A DNA stretch of 64,000 bases from Paenibacillus sp. SZ31 (GTDB lineage: Bacteria > Bacillota > Bacilli > Paenibacillales > Paenibacillaceae). Shown here one piece after another: positions 9,056 through 17,013 of the stretch (within the stretch, counting starts at the first letter, position 1; every line of letters starts with the position of its first letter). A program made the translations under genes and the position numbers. The notes under the pieces were generated by a model. That model saw only the letters and a program-made list of their open reading frames with translations, searched no databases and was not told where the DNA came from. The stretch covers positions 248,001 to 312,000 of the forward strand of contig NZ_JABBEA010000002.1 in the NCBI RefSeq assembly GCF_012912005.1, in the 5' to 3' direction.

Positions 9056-9823
9056 TTATCTTGGTTTTCTGTATAAAGGATAATCAACTTCAGTAGGAAC
9101 TTCAATAACTAAGATTCTAAGGTCTTGATCTACAGCTTGTATGGCTACTCTCTCCTCTTGCTCTGATTGGACGATAATAAAATCCTTATGTGAGAAATGA
9201 GTTGTTTCAAATGTATCTGATAAAAGTGTTCCGTCTCCTCTAATGGCTAAACTAGCCAATGTACGACCCAAGGAAAGGCTATGGATATATACTGTTCCTT
9301 TAGGAATAAGTACATCCCACATTTGAGCATCTGTCACAGTTTGCATGGGAGAATCGTTTCCTAAAAGTGTTTTGATTTTCACACCATCCATATCTACTAA
9401 TGAAAACTGATTAGAATCGAATTGCGAATAAATAGGAGTACGTTTAACCGCCTGACTTAAATGGGGTTCAAACCAGATCTGGAAGGCCTCTGTTGGTTCC
9501 TTCAAAGCCTCGCCATGGTACACACCAGAGCCTGTTTGCATTAGTTGGGTTCCCCCTTCTTCTACAACACTTTCCGTACCCAGTGTATCCTGATGATATG
9601 CCTTGCCTTTGATCACGTAGGTGATGATTTCGAAGCCTTTATGCGGGTGTAAACCAATTTCAGCAGATTCCTGAGATTGAGCCCAAGCCCAGTAGAATAG
9701 AGGACCTAGTCGAGTAATGATGGAGCCTTCTCCGGAAAAACCAATTGGTTTTTGTTCTATTATTTTGCCGCCATCGAACTGACCACTCGCTTGATCTTTG
9801 GGTTTAATAATTTGGATTCCCAT
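9056..9823 (-). CDS. Pirin-family protein (bicupin)
   Basis: A two-cupin protein of 255 residues. The metal site is visible in the N-terminal cupin: GLHPHKGFEIITYV provides two histidines and a glutamate-region ligand, and SGVYHGE provides another histidine. Bacterial pirins such as E. coli YhhW can act as quercetin 2,3-dioxygenases; others are redox-sensing regulators. The frame opens at a GTG (9832), but the ATG at 9823 has AAGGGG eight bases upstream. The codons for QKPIGF create a perfect 18-bp palindrome, AAAAACCAATTGGTTTTT, at 9736-9753. It is cotranscribed with the DoxX gene (29 bp upstream) and MarR. Confidence 0.9.
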   Translation of the reverse strand: MGIQIIKPKDQASGQFDGGKIIEQKPIGFSGEGSIITRLGPLFYWAWAQSQESAEIGLHPHKGFEIITYVIKGKAYHQDTLGTESVVEEGGTQLMQTGSGVYHGEALKEPTEAFQIWFEPHLSQAVKRTPIYSQFDSNQFSLVDMDGVKIKTLLGNDSPMQTVTDAQMWDVLIPKGTVYIHSLSLGRTLASLAIRGDGTLLSDTFETTHFSHKDFIIVQSEQEERVAIQAVDQDLRILVIEVPTEVDYPLYRKPR

Positions 9824-9852
9824 GATACTCACCCCTTAGTTTAACGGACCAT

Positions 9853-10209
9853 TCACACAAACAAAGATCCGTAATTGATTAGCAATACGACCAAGCCCAG
9901 AATTAATAAAATGATCGGCATGAGCATTTGTTTTAATTGATCCTTTATTTTAATGTGAGTAATGATGGCACCGATCATCGTTACCACGATGAGTAAACCA
10001 CCCAATGCAGCCAAACCCTCACTCCATATACCTGCAATAACTAAACCTGCTGCAATGACTTCGATCAACCCTGTAAATACTCGGAACGCTCCAGGATATC
10101 CATAGTTCTTGAATCCTTCCACCATCTGCTTGGACCCAAACTTCATAAAGCCAAACATAAGAAAACCTAACCCTAATATCACTTGCAGAACAATGGATAG
10201 AACACTCAT
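9853..10209 (-). CDS. DoxX-family membrane protein
   Basis: A small integral membrane protein of 118 residues with about four hydrophobic helices (residues 4-22, 44-63, 67-86 and 96-115) and the early GFLMFGFMKFGS motif of the DoxX/DoxD group. Members are often induced with oxidative or electrophile stress genes, and some form complexes with thiol/redox partners. AGGAG lies nine bases before the ATG. It is the first gene of the leftward DoxX-pirin-MarR-LLM unit, divergent from the NemA-like gene across a shared operator region. Confidence 0.85.
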   Translation of the reverse strand: MSVLSIVLQVILGLGFLMFGFMKFGSKQMVEGFKNYGYPGAFRVFTGLIEVIAAGLVIAGIWSEGLAALGGLLIVVTMIGAIITHIKIKDQLKQMLMPIILLILGLVVLLINYGSLFV

Positions 10210-10244
10210 AAATTCAATCTCCTCTTTAGCCTATTATTATTTAT

Positions 10245-10278
10245 CCTAGTTGTAGGATGAATATATCCTAACATTAGG
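10245..10278. promoter_or_regulatory. Two tandem CCTA-N4-TAGG operators, 22 bp apart
   Basis: CCTAGTTGTAGG (10245-10256) and CCTAACATTAGG (10267-10278) are inverted repeats of the same type, spaced by two helical turns in the divergent control region. Binding by one of the two flanking MarR proteins is inferred. Confidence 0.55.
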
Positions 10279-10335
10279 CTATATGAGTGTCAATGATAAA
10301 GTCAATTCACCTTCTTGCCTAATATTCGCTAAGTG

Positions 10336-10364
10336 TTGACAATCAAATATTTGTTTGTTAAATT
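10336..10364 (+). promoter_or_regulatory. Promoter of the NemA-like gene
   Basis: TTGACA (10336-10341) and TAAATT (10359-10364) with a 17-bp spacer that holds the palindrome CAAATATTTG. Its position shows that the longest open frame, opening at 10355, starts upstream of the transcript. Confidence 0.7.
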
Positions 10365-10411
10365 TATGTTGCCGGAAACATATTTCTGCAAAATCGAGAG
10401 GAGTTTTTCGT

Positions 10412-11470
10412 ATGAATACAACTTGGACACCAGTAACCGTAGGGAATTTGAACTTGCCACATCGCTTGGCTCTTGCCCCAATGACTAGATCACGTGCCCT
10501 TTATGACGGTACGCCTGGAACATATAGTGCAGAATATTATGAACAACGTGCTTCGATGGGGCTACTCATTAGTGAAGGAACTCAACCGTCTGAGGATGGA
10601 CAAGGTTATTTATCTTCACCAGGTATTTATACAGAGGAGCATATTAAAGGTTGGAAACAGATCACTGATCGCGTTCATCAGGCCGGAGGGTATTTGTTCA
10701 TTCAGCTCATGCATGCAGGTCGGATGTCTCACCCAGAGAATACACCTCACCACCGTCAACCCGTTGCCCCTTCCGCAATTACTCCAAAGGCACAAATGTA
10801 TACTGCAAAAGGTATGCAAGATATTCCTACTCCGCGTGAGTTAAGTCTGGAAGAAATTCAGGAAACGATTCAGGACTTCCGCAAAGCTGCTGCATCTGCG
10901 ATAGAGGCAGGCGCTGACGGTGTAGAGATTCATGGCGCTAACGGTTATCTTGTACATCAGTTTATTTCTGAAAATGCGAATGTACGTACCGACTCTTATG
11001 GTGGTTCGATTGAAAATCGAGCTAGATTTGCTATCGAGGTAGCAAAAGCTGTAGCTGAGGAAATTGGAGCAAGTCGCACAGCAATTCGACTCTCTCCCGG
11101 GGTTCCTTTAGGGGATATTATTGAAGGCACAGACGGTCCAAAAGTATATGAATATCTGATTTCTGAACTTGCTAAACTGAACTTGGCTTATCTTCATATT
11201 CTGCATGGTGGGGATGAAGAAAATCTTCAAAATATTCGTTCGACTTGGTCCAATGTACTTATTGTTAATCGACCAGGACGTCCTTTAGAAGAACTGGATA
11301 GAGACTTGAATAATAACTTGGCGGATATCGTGTCAGTAGGAACCTTGGCACTGGCTAATCCTGACTTAGTGGAACGTTTGAAATCAGGAGCAACGTTGAA
11401 TGAAGCAGACCCTAAAACTTTTTATGGTGGAGATAGCCGCGGCTATACTGATTATCCAACGATGAAATAA
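10412..11470 (+). CDS. N-ethylmaleimide reductase-like alkene reductase (OYE family)
   Basis: A 352-residue FMN enzyme of the classical OYE/NemA subgroup. Motifs are LPHRLALAPMTRSRA, QLMHAGRMSHP, EIHGANGYLVHQF and RTDSYGGSIENRARF, with the C-terminal VGTLALANPDLVERL. NemA-type enzymes reduce maleimides, quinones, nitro-compounds and other electrophiles with NADPH. I place the start at the ATG at 10412, which has GAGAGGAG eight bases upstream; the longer frame would begin inside the -35/-10 spacer. It differs clearly from the first OYE at 763-1896. It is divergent from the DoxX-pirin-MarR-LLM unit and followed by a terminator and a second MarR gene. Confidence 0.92.
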   Translation: MNTTWTPVTVGNLNLPHRLALAPMTRSRALYDGTPGTYSAEYYEQRASMGLLISEGTQPSEDGQGYLSSPGIYTEEHIKGWKQITDRVHQAGGYLFIQLMHAGRMSHPENTPHHRQPVAPSAITPKAQMYTAKGMQDIPTPRELSLEEIQETIQDFRKAAASAIEAGADGVEIHGANGYLVHQFISENANVRTDSYGGSIENRARFAIEVAKAVAEEIGASRTAIRLSPGVPLGDIIEGTDGPKVYEYLISELAKLNLAYLHILHGGDEENLQNIRSTWSNVLIVNRPGRPLEELDRDLNNNLADIVSVGTLALANPDLVERLKSGATLNEADPKTFYGGDSRGYTDYPTMK

Positions 11471-11496
11471 AAGTCAACCTGACCTTATTTATTCGG

Positions 11497-11533
11497 TGCC
11501 CTACTACGGCGAAGCTGTTGTGGGGCATTTTTT
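11497..11533 (+). terminator. Terminator of the NemA-like gene
   Basis: TGCCC-TACTACGGC pairs (with G-U pairs) to GCTGTTGTGGGGCA around GAA, followed by T6. Confidence 0.85.
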
Positions 11534-11617
11534 CATTTTATAACTCCGTTACTTTACAAGTATTGAATTATTCACTACGCTTATAGCTTATAGAAAGTTA
11601 AAGCGGAAAGGTGAAAA

Positions 11618-12115
11618 ATGATGAACAACTTTGAAGAAGAACCCAAACCAGACTCTAAAACATCTAATGTAGAAAAGGAAATGCAAGTCATCCAGCAATT
11701 CCCCATTAACTTCGCCGTTTTTTCCATGGCGAGATCACATCGTGGTTTAGCCGCACACTTGTTGCGTGAAGTGGGTCTATTTACTGGTCAAGAAATTATG
11801 TTGATGCAATTAGGAGAACAAGATGGACAATCACAGCAGAGTCTCGGACGGACGATGCGACTGGATCATTCAACGATTACCAAATCCGTTCGGCGCTTAG
11901 AAGAATCTGGCCTGGTTACTCGTTCTAAATCGCCCAAAGACGGACGCGTTACGCTAGTTACATTGACTGAAAATGGCAGACAACTCGTGGATAAGGCTGT
12001 TGCCGTTTGGACAAAAATGGAGGAAGTTGCTTCACAAGATCTCTCGGAACAAGAACGTGAGCTGTTAATCTCGATATCTCAAAAAATTTCATCCAACCTA
12101 GAGGGTTTCCTATAG
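11618..12115 (+). CDS. MarR-family transcriptional regulator
   Basis: A 165-residue MarR protein with an acidic N-terminal tail. The winged helix is clear: QSLGRTMRLDHSTITKSV (recognition), RRLEESGLV, and the wing TRSKSPKDGRVTLVTLT. It has no cysteine. The start ATG has AAAGG upstream; a second ATG follows immediately. It lies downstream of the NemA-like gene but behind a strong terminator, so it is probably transcribed by itself. It may regulate the NemA-like gene or the divergent unit; the sequence does not say which of the two MarR proteins binds the repeats at 10245-10278. Confidence 0.9.
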   Translation: MMNNFEEEPKPDSKTSNVEKEMQVIQQFPINFAVFSMARSHRGLAAHLLREVGLFTGQEIMLMQLGEQDGQSQQSLGRTMRLDHSTITKSVRRLEESGLVTRSKSPKDGRVTLVTLTENGRQLVDKAVAVWTKMEEVASQDLSEQERELLISISQKISSNLEGFL

Positions 12116-12127
12116 GACTTACACCCG

Positions 12128-12164
12128 CCTCTAAAGGTATATTTGAATACTTCTACCTTAGAGG
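12128..12164. terminator. Bidirectional terminator between convergent MarR and VOC genes
   Basis: CCTCTAA-A-GGTA pairs with TACCTTAGAGG around a 14-base loop, in the 74-bp gap between convergent genes. The flanking T-runs are weak. Confidence 0.5.
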
Positions 12165-12189
12165 GGGTTATTCTAAACTCCACTATTCA

Positions 12190-12708
12190 TCAGCTAACAC
12201 TTTTGGCCCACGCAGCAACCCTCCGACTACTTTCTTCTTCCGACAAATCTTCAATCCGGGTTAGAACAGACCATCTTACGCCAAAAGGGTCCAATATACT
12301 CCCGAATCGATCACCCGAGGCAAAGTTTATAATCTCTTCTCTTACTGTCGCCCCTCTGAATACGGCGGTTGCAATGGTTTCATCCACATTCATGACGTAA
12401 ATCCCTAAAGAATAACATGCATTCTCTTGATCTGGCGGTAAAGCCAATTGATATGCGGGGTTCGCTGCTCCTAACTGTAAAAAACCATTTCCAAAATCTA
12501 ATTCCGCATGAACAATTATTGTATTACCTTTTCCATCCGGATGCTCAGTGATATCCTTCACCCTTGCATTGAATACTACTTTGTAGAACTCTATTGCTTC
12601 AGAAGGGTCCTTCACTGTTATAAATGGAGTAATCGAAGTAACGCCGTTAGGTGTACCCTTCTTTGTATATTTTCCTGATACCGCCTTGTGTTCTGTCTGT
12701 TCACTCAT
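12190..12708 (-). CDS. VOC-family (PhnB/glyoxalase-like) protein
   Basis: A 172-residue protein of the vicinal-oxygen-chelate superfamily, closest in pattern to PhnB-like proteins: SITPFITVKDPSEAIEFYKVVFNA, then HAELDFGNGFLQLG, YVMNVDETIATAVFRGATV and RFGSILDPFGVRWSVLT. The fold binds a metal or small ligand in dimeric bowl-shaped sites; no substrate can be named. GGCGG lies nine bases before the ATG. It stands behind the WYL regulator gene, separated by a strong hairpin, and may be that regulator's target. Confidence 0.82.
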   Translation of the reverse strand: MSEQTEHKAVSGKYTKKGTPNGVTSITPFITVKDPSEAIEFYKVVFNARVKDITEHPDGKGNTIIVHAELDFGNGFLQLGAANPAYQLALPPDQENACYSLGIYVMNVDETIATAVFRGATVREEIINFASGDRFGSILDPFGVRWSVLTRIEDLSEEESSRRVAAWAKSVS

Positions 12709-12758
12709 GTGTCTATTCCGCCTTTCTTCTCAGTGATCTGAGATTGTCATCATTATAA

Positions 12759-12795
12759 AACAACTTCACTGACATCTAGTGTCAGTGAAGTTGTT
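12759..12795 (-). terminator. Perfect 16-bp hairpin overlapping the WYL stop codon
   Basis: AACAACTTCACTGACA and its exact complement flank a TCTAG loop. The stem begins at the stop codon of the WYL gene, and TTTTATAAT follows on the minus strand, consistent with a terminator. A protein-binding palindrome for the VOC promoter is the alternative. Confidence 0.65.
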
Positions 12796-13756
12796 AGTGT
12801 TGATAGTATTCCATTAACTCGGATACCACAGCAACCAGTCTGTCTTTCACATGTTGTGGTTCGATGACTTGAATGGATTTCCCGTAGGATAGGAGAAAAT
12901 AAGGGACATATGTATGAATTGATTCTTCCTCAAATAAAAAGATAGCTTGATTGGGAGTCCGCTCTTTCAGATAGTGTCCCATAAACCAATGCAGCCCCAA
13001 GTCATCCAGTGCCTCTGATCTGCCTTCGATAATTAAAGATATTAACCCCTCTTTGCCCGCTACATCGGGTAACAAATTTTGCATAAAAAATTCACGGGCT
13101 GAAAAAGATTCCGAACGCTCAAAGCGGAGCGAAGTAGGCTTGATTCGTAGAATACGATCTGCCCGGAAGCTGCGGAATTCCTTTCTCAGGTGGCAAAATG
13201 CAATGGTATACCATTTATTATTCCAGTACACCATTCCATAAGGATCTACTACTCTATTCTTGGGTTGTTCTTCACGGCTTGTACGATAATCAATTTCGAC
13301 AGAGCAACAGTTAGCCACGGCTTGTTCCAATTCCGCCAAGATCGGCTGAACGGAAGGGTCTCCCATGCGATTAATAACGTTAAATCCGGCTAAATGACGA
13401 CGAAGTGTGTTTTCCTGCTCCTCATTCGAATACATTTTCAACTTGGATGTCGCATTATCCAATGCCTCGCTCAAAGGGTATCCAGCTTCTTTTGCAAACA
13501 TAGCAGCTTGGAGAAGTGCCTTTTTTTCTTCAATATCGAATAACAGAGGTGCTTTGATATGCTGATTCAGCAAGCTATACCCACCATTGTGGCCAGTATC
13601 TGAAATGATCGGTACTCCACTGGTACATAATGCATCAATATATCGATATACGGTTCTTATATTGATTTCTAACTTTTCGGACATTTGTTTTGCAGTTACT
13701 TTGGTGCCTGAATTCAGCATCCACAGAATCGCTAACATATTATCGTTCTTAGGCAT
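12794..13756 (-). CDS. YafY-type regulator with HTH and WYL domains
   Basis: A 320-residue transcription factor. Residues 1-60 form a DeoR-like winged HTH (AKQMSEKLEINIRTVYRYID, then GVPIISDTGHNGGYSL). A WYL domain lies around residues 145-225, with WNNKWYTIAFCHLRKEFRSF and the conserved FRADRI segment, followed by the C-terminal extension. WYL domains bind nucleotides or nucleic-acid ligands. The ATG at 13756 has AGGATG upstream. It precedes the VOC gene on the same strand; such pairs often include a VOC or DinB-type target. The target is unproven. Confidence 0.9.
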   Translation of the reverse strand: MPKNDNMLAILWMLNSGTKVTAKQMSEKLEINIRTVYRYIDALCTSGVPIISDTGHNGGYSLLNQHIKAPLLFDIEEKKALLQAAMFAKEAGYPLSEALDNATSKLKMYSNEEQENTLRRHLAGFNVINRMGDPSVQPILAELEQAVANCCSVEIDYRTSREEQPKNRVVDPYGMVYWNNKWYTIAFCHLRKEFRSFRADRILRIKPTSLRFERSESFSAREFFMQNLLPDVAGKEGLISLIIEGRSEALDDLGLHWFMGHYLKERTPNQAIFLFEEESIHTYVPYFLLSYGKSIQVIEPQHVKDRLVAVVSELMEYYQH

Positions 13757-13881
13757 AACCTACATCCTCATCTTCAAATATTTATTGCACATCTTTATTT
13801 TATATCAGTACAGCATAATTTACATAAAACAACTGAATTGGGCGATACTACAAACAAATTCTCCGGTTTGGAGTGAAGCCA

Positions 13882-15006
13882 ATGAAGCAAGCCACAACCC
13901 AGATCAATACCTCTGAGGTTATTGTTGTGGTTATCAATTCAATCCTTGGAGCTGGTATTCTAACACTCCCTCGGACGATTAGCAAAGCAGTGGGAACACC
14001 AGATGTATGGATCTCCGTCATTCTATCTGGCTTGATCGTGACGGTAATTAGCCTCATGCTAGTTACTTTGTGTCGCAGATTTCCCGGTAAAACGGTGTTC
14101 GAGTTTCTTCCTGAAATCACAGGTCAATGGATTTCTTATCTGTTGGGACTTGTAATTATCGTATATTTCATTGTTCTTTGTGCATTCGAAGTCAGAGTCA
14201 TGGCTGAAATTACAAGCATGTATATTCTTGAGCGCACACCTAGTTGGGTAACCATCATGGTTAGTTTGTGGATTGGCATTTACATGTTAAGTGGCGGCCT
14301 TAAGGTCATCACCAGAGTCTTTGCACTTGTAATGCCCGTTACTCTGGTCTTGCTCGCGCTGGTTTTCCTTTTAAGCACTAAAATGTTTGAACTCAACAAT
14401 CTCAGACCGCTCCTTGGCGATGGATTCATGCCTGTGTTGAAAGGACTTAAGCCTTCGTGTCTCTCCTATTCCGGATATGAAGTATTGCTAATTATTACAG
14501 CTTATATGGCGGACGTCAAAGCCAGCAATAAAGCCGCTATATATAGCATACTTAGTTGTACGATCATATATTTGATCACAATTGTCACCGTGGTAGGAAA
14601 TTTATCTTTGCCAGGAATTCAGACGCGGATGTGGCCGACGTTCGACATGGTTCGAAGTTTTGAAATTGAGGGATTTCTTTTTGAGCGCTATGAATCGTTG
14701 TTTATCGTGTTTTGGCTGATGCAAATTTTCGCGACCTATGCCTTTAAGCACTATTTTGCGTCTATTGGTATTCGAGATTTGTTTCGTCTCAAACATATTA
14801 CCAGCATACAATTCGCGATGTTACCTGTCTTGTATGTCATTGCTTACTTGCCTAAAAACCTGGCGGAAACGTTAGCTTTGGGTGATTTTCTCGGCAATAT
14901 GTCCATTTTTTTATTTGGCCTGTTGCCGTTGTTGCTATTGATTATTAGTTTAATACGTAAAAAAGGCGGAAAACAAGCATCTAGTGAAGCCCTAAAGGCA
15001 GGCTAA
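13882..15006 (+). CDS. GerB-type spore germination permease (orphan)
   Basis: An integral membrane protein of 374 residues with about ten hydrophobic helices, in the amino-acid-permease-like GerAB/GerKB family: VIVVVINSILGAGILTLPR near the start and RRFPGKTVFEFLPEITG after helix 2. These proteins are the ligand-sensing B subunits of inner-spore-membrane germinant receptors. The frame opens at a GTG (13873), but GGAG eight bases before the ATG at 13882 favours the latter. The usual gerA and gerC partners are absent on both sides. It is followed by a hairpin and is convergent with the SorC gene. Confidence 0.85.
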   Translation: MKQATTQINTSEVIVVVINSILGAGILTLPRTISKAVGTPDVWISVILSGLIVTVISLMLVTLCRRFPGKTVFEFLPEITGQWISYLLGLVIIVYFIVLCAFEVRVMAEITSMYILERTPSWVTIMVSLWIGIYMLSGGLKVITRVFALVMPVTLVLLALVFLLSTKMFELNNLRPLLGDGFMPVLKGLKPSCLSYSGYEVLLIITAYMADVKASNKAAIYSILSCTIIYLITIVTVVGNLSLPGIQTRMWPTFDMVRSFEIEGFLFERYESLFIVFWLMQIFATYAFKHYFASIGIRDLFRLKHITSIQFAMLPVLYVIAYLPKNLAETLALGDFLGNMSIFLFGLLPLLLLIISLIRKKGGKQASSEALKAG

Positions 15007-15034
15007 ATGTTGTGTTCTTCTTCATGGATGGGCT

Positions 15035-15058
15035 CAGGAGAACCTTTTCGTTCTCCTG
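15035..15058. terminator. Hairpin between convergent gerB and sorC-like genes
   Basis: CAGGAGAAC and GTTCTCCTG around CTTTTC in an 88-bp gap between convergent genes. There is no long T-run, so it is a probable but weak bidirectional terminator. Confidence 0.5.
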
Positions 15059-15094
15059 GCTTCATGAGTGAATCGAAATGATAACCCGCTAACA

Positions 15095-16036
15095 TCAAAT
15101 TTTCGTGATTTGAGTAGCTGTCGCTTCATCCGTAATGAGCATATTAATATATCCCCCACGTAAAGCAGCCAGAATACAGTCGATTTTATGCAGACCAAAG
15201 GCCATGCCCACCACTGTTTTTGTCTTCTTTAACTGCTCAAGTCCAAGACCAATGACTTTATGATTAATGGGATGATCTGTGATTGTGCCTTCACGAGTGA
15301 TAAATACGGAATTAATATCCGCAACCGTATTCAATGCTTCTAATTCAGTTAACACTTGCTCATTCAGATAACCTGATCGTTCCATCGTTGACATGGAATA
15401 CGGGTTTCCGATCCCCACCAGAGCGAGATTGATATTCTCCCCCTCTTTCAGAACAGCCGAAATATTAGACATGCCAATAATTTGCTCTCTCAGCTCTTCT
15501 GTCTCAACGACTGCGGGAGCATACAATGTATCGCAAGTCACACCCATTTTTTTGGATAACTCATACGCGATCTGATTAGAGTGCATCTCATTTCGTGAAT
15601 TCCCTGTTCCACCAACCAGTGGGATGATTTTGACGTTCTCTTTTTTCTCCAAAGGGAACTCTCGCACCATATGATAGAGCGTATTGCCCCATGAGACACC
15701 GACACGATCGCCGTTTTTGATCAGTTTTTGAACAAATTGCGCGGCTGCCTTGCCTACTGCACTCGACAATAACTCTTTATTCAGATCCTTCGTTGGAACG
15801 ACCAACACCTGTTTGAGGTTAAATAAGTCTTCCAGTTTTTTCTCCAATTTGGACGTTTCGTAATCATCATCATGAATGACAATTTCAATAATGCCCTCTT
15901 CTCTCGCACGCTGCAGCATCTTGGATATGACCGGCCTGGATACACCAAGCTTCTCAGCAATCTTCTCCTGAGTCCAGGATTCATAATAATACATCTTACA
16001 GACTCTGATCATATTTTTGCGTTCGTCTATATTCAC
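15095..16036 (-). CDS. SorC/DeoR-type sugar-binding transcriptional regulator
   Basis: A 313-residue SorC-family regulator. The N-terminal HTH is CKMYYYESWTQEKIAEKLGV with SRPVISKMLQRAREEGI. Residues ~60-313 are the sugar-phosphate-binding domain, with VGVSWGNTLYHMV, IIPLVGGTG, YAPAVVET, NLALVGIG and the C-terminal VVGMAFGLHKIDCILAALRGGYINMLITDE. The family senses phosphorylated sugars or similar phosphate metabolites. The start is a GTG with AAGGCGGA seven bases upstream. It is divergent from the MBL-HAD-ABC-HAD cluster, which it very likely controls; a promoter is visible at 16086-16114. Confidence 0.9.
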   Translation of the reverse strand: MNIDERKNMIRVCKMYYYESWTQEKIAEKLGVSRPVISKMLQRAREEGIIEIVIHDDDYETSKLEKKLEDLFNLKQVLVVPTKDLNKELLSSAVGKAAAQFVQKLIKNGDRVGVSWGNTLYHMVREFPLEKKENVKIIPLVGGTGNSRNEMHSNQIAYELSKKMGVTCDTLYAPAVVETEELREQIIGMSNISAVLKEGENINLALVGIGNPYSMSTMERSGYLNEQVLTELEALNTVADINSVFITREGTITDHPINHKVIGLGLEQLKKTKTVVGMAFGLHKIDCILAALRGGYINMLITDEATATQITKI

Positions 16037-16085
16037 ATATAAGTCCGCCTTTGACGTTTAAATTTCCCTTCTAACACATTTCCCA

Positions 16086-16114
16086 CTATAAAATGGGATT
16101 CGCGGCGGAGTCAA
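16086..16114 (-). promoter_or_regulatory. Promoter of the SorC-type regulator
   Basis: On the minus strand, TTGACT (16109-16114) and TTATAG (16086-16091) are 17 bases apart. The -10 lies in the loop of a small inverted repeat (TCCCA...TGGGA). Confidence 0.65.
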
Positions 16115-16186
16115 GCCAGGATAACTTTTCCAAAAGCATTTTTACAAAAGATTGACTTTCGGTTGACACGAGAGTAACAAACCCTT

Positions 16187-16219
16187 TTTACAATTGTAAC
16201 TGTACGGAACATTTGTAAA
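16187..16219 (+). promoter_or_regulatory. Candidate SorC operator before the MBL gene
   Basis: TTTACAA (16187-16193) and TTGTAAA (16213-16219) form an outer inverted repeat; the first half also lies in the perfect palindrome TTACAATTGTAA (16188-16199). A TTGACA at 16163-16168 could be the -35 of the operon promoter, with TTTACA as a poor -10. SorC-family operators are long and interrupted, which fits. Confidence 0.5.
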
Positions 16220-16251
16220 GAATGCAGATCAAGACAGACAGAGGTGCAAAG

Positions 16252-16986
16252 ATGAATGTGAAGATATTAGGTTACTGGGGTGGTTATCCCGCCGCTGGCG
16301 GAGCAACTGCGGGATACCTTGTAACCACAGATGAAGGGCAGATTTTGTTGGACTGTGGCAGCGGCGTGATGAGTAAGCTCCCCACCCAGACATGTGTGGA
16401 AGATCTATCCGGTGTTATTTTGTCTCACTTGCACCATGATCATATCGCCGATCTGGGAGTCCTCCAATATGCTGCAGCAGGTGCGATTCGCAATGGTCGC
16501 ATGGTGAATAAACTGAAGCTGTATGCTCCGGATAATCCAGTAGAAATTCTGAATGGTCTATACGGTGAACATACTGAGGTCATCTCCATTGATCCTTCAA
16601 TCAAGATTCGATTGGCAGGCGCAGAGATTGAATTCGTACACGTACAGCATACCATTACATGTTATGCCGTTAAGATCACATATAAAGGCAAGGTGCTGGT
16701 GTATTCCGGTGACACCTCCTACTGTGATTCCCTGATCGAACTTGCTCGTGATGCAGACATCTTTCTATGTGAGGCTACGATCTGTGAGGGCAGTGTTCAC
16801 ACGACCGGACAAGGACATATGAATGCCCTTCAAGCAGGCATGATTGCTGGTCAGGCAAACGTCAAGCAACTAGTCCTTGTCCATCTTCCCGGAGATGGCG
16901 ATCTGGAGTTCATGCGAGATGAAGCAAGTCGCTCTTTCCAAGGACCTGTGGATATACCCGAACCACTTCGTATGTATGTTGTGTAA
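16252..16986 (+). CDS. MBL-fold metallo-hydrolase, YhfI-like
   Basis: A 244-residue metallo-beta-lactamase-fold hydrolase. The metal motif is SHLHHDHIADLG (HxHxDH); further ligands are in HTITCYAV, SGDTSYCDS and the C-terminal LVHLPGDG. Length and N-terminus (VKILGYWGGYPA) resemble B. subtilis YhfI and related phosphodiesterase-like enzymes of the RNase Z/PhnP branch; a phosphodiesterase activity is inferred. The longest frame opens at 16222, but AGAGGTG before the ATG at 16252 fits better. First gene of the rightward cluster, 21 bp before the HAD gene. Confidence 0.88.
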   Translation: MNVKILGYWGGYPAAGGATAGYLVTTDEGQILLDCGSGVMSKLPTQTCVEDLSGVILSHLHHDHIADLGVLQYAAAGAIRNGRMVNKLKLYAPDNPVEILNGLYGEHTEVISIDPSIKIRLAGAEIEFVHVQHTITCYAVKITYKGKVLVYSGDTSYCDSLIELARDADIFLCEATICEGSVHTTGQGHMNALQAGMIAGQANVKQLVLVHLPGDGDLEFMRDEASRSFQGPVDIPEPLRMYVV

Positions 16987-17013
16987 GTTAATCCATCCGG
17001 GAGGAATATGTTC

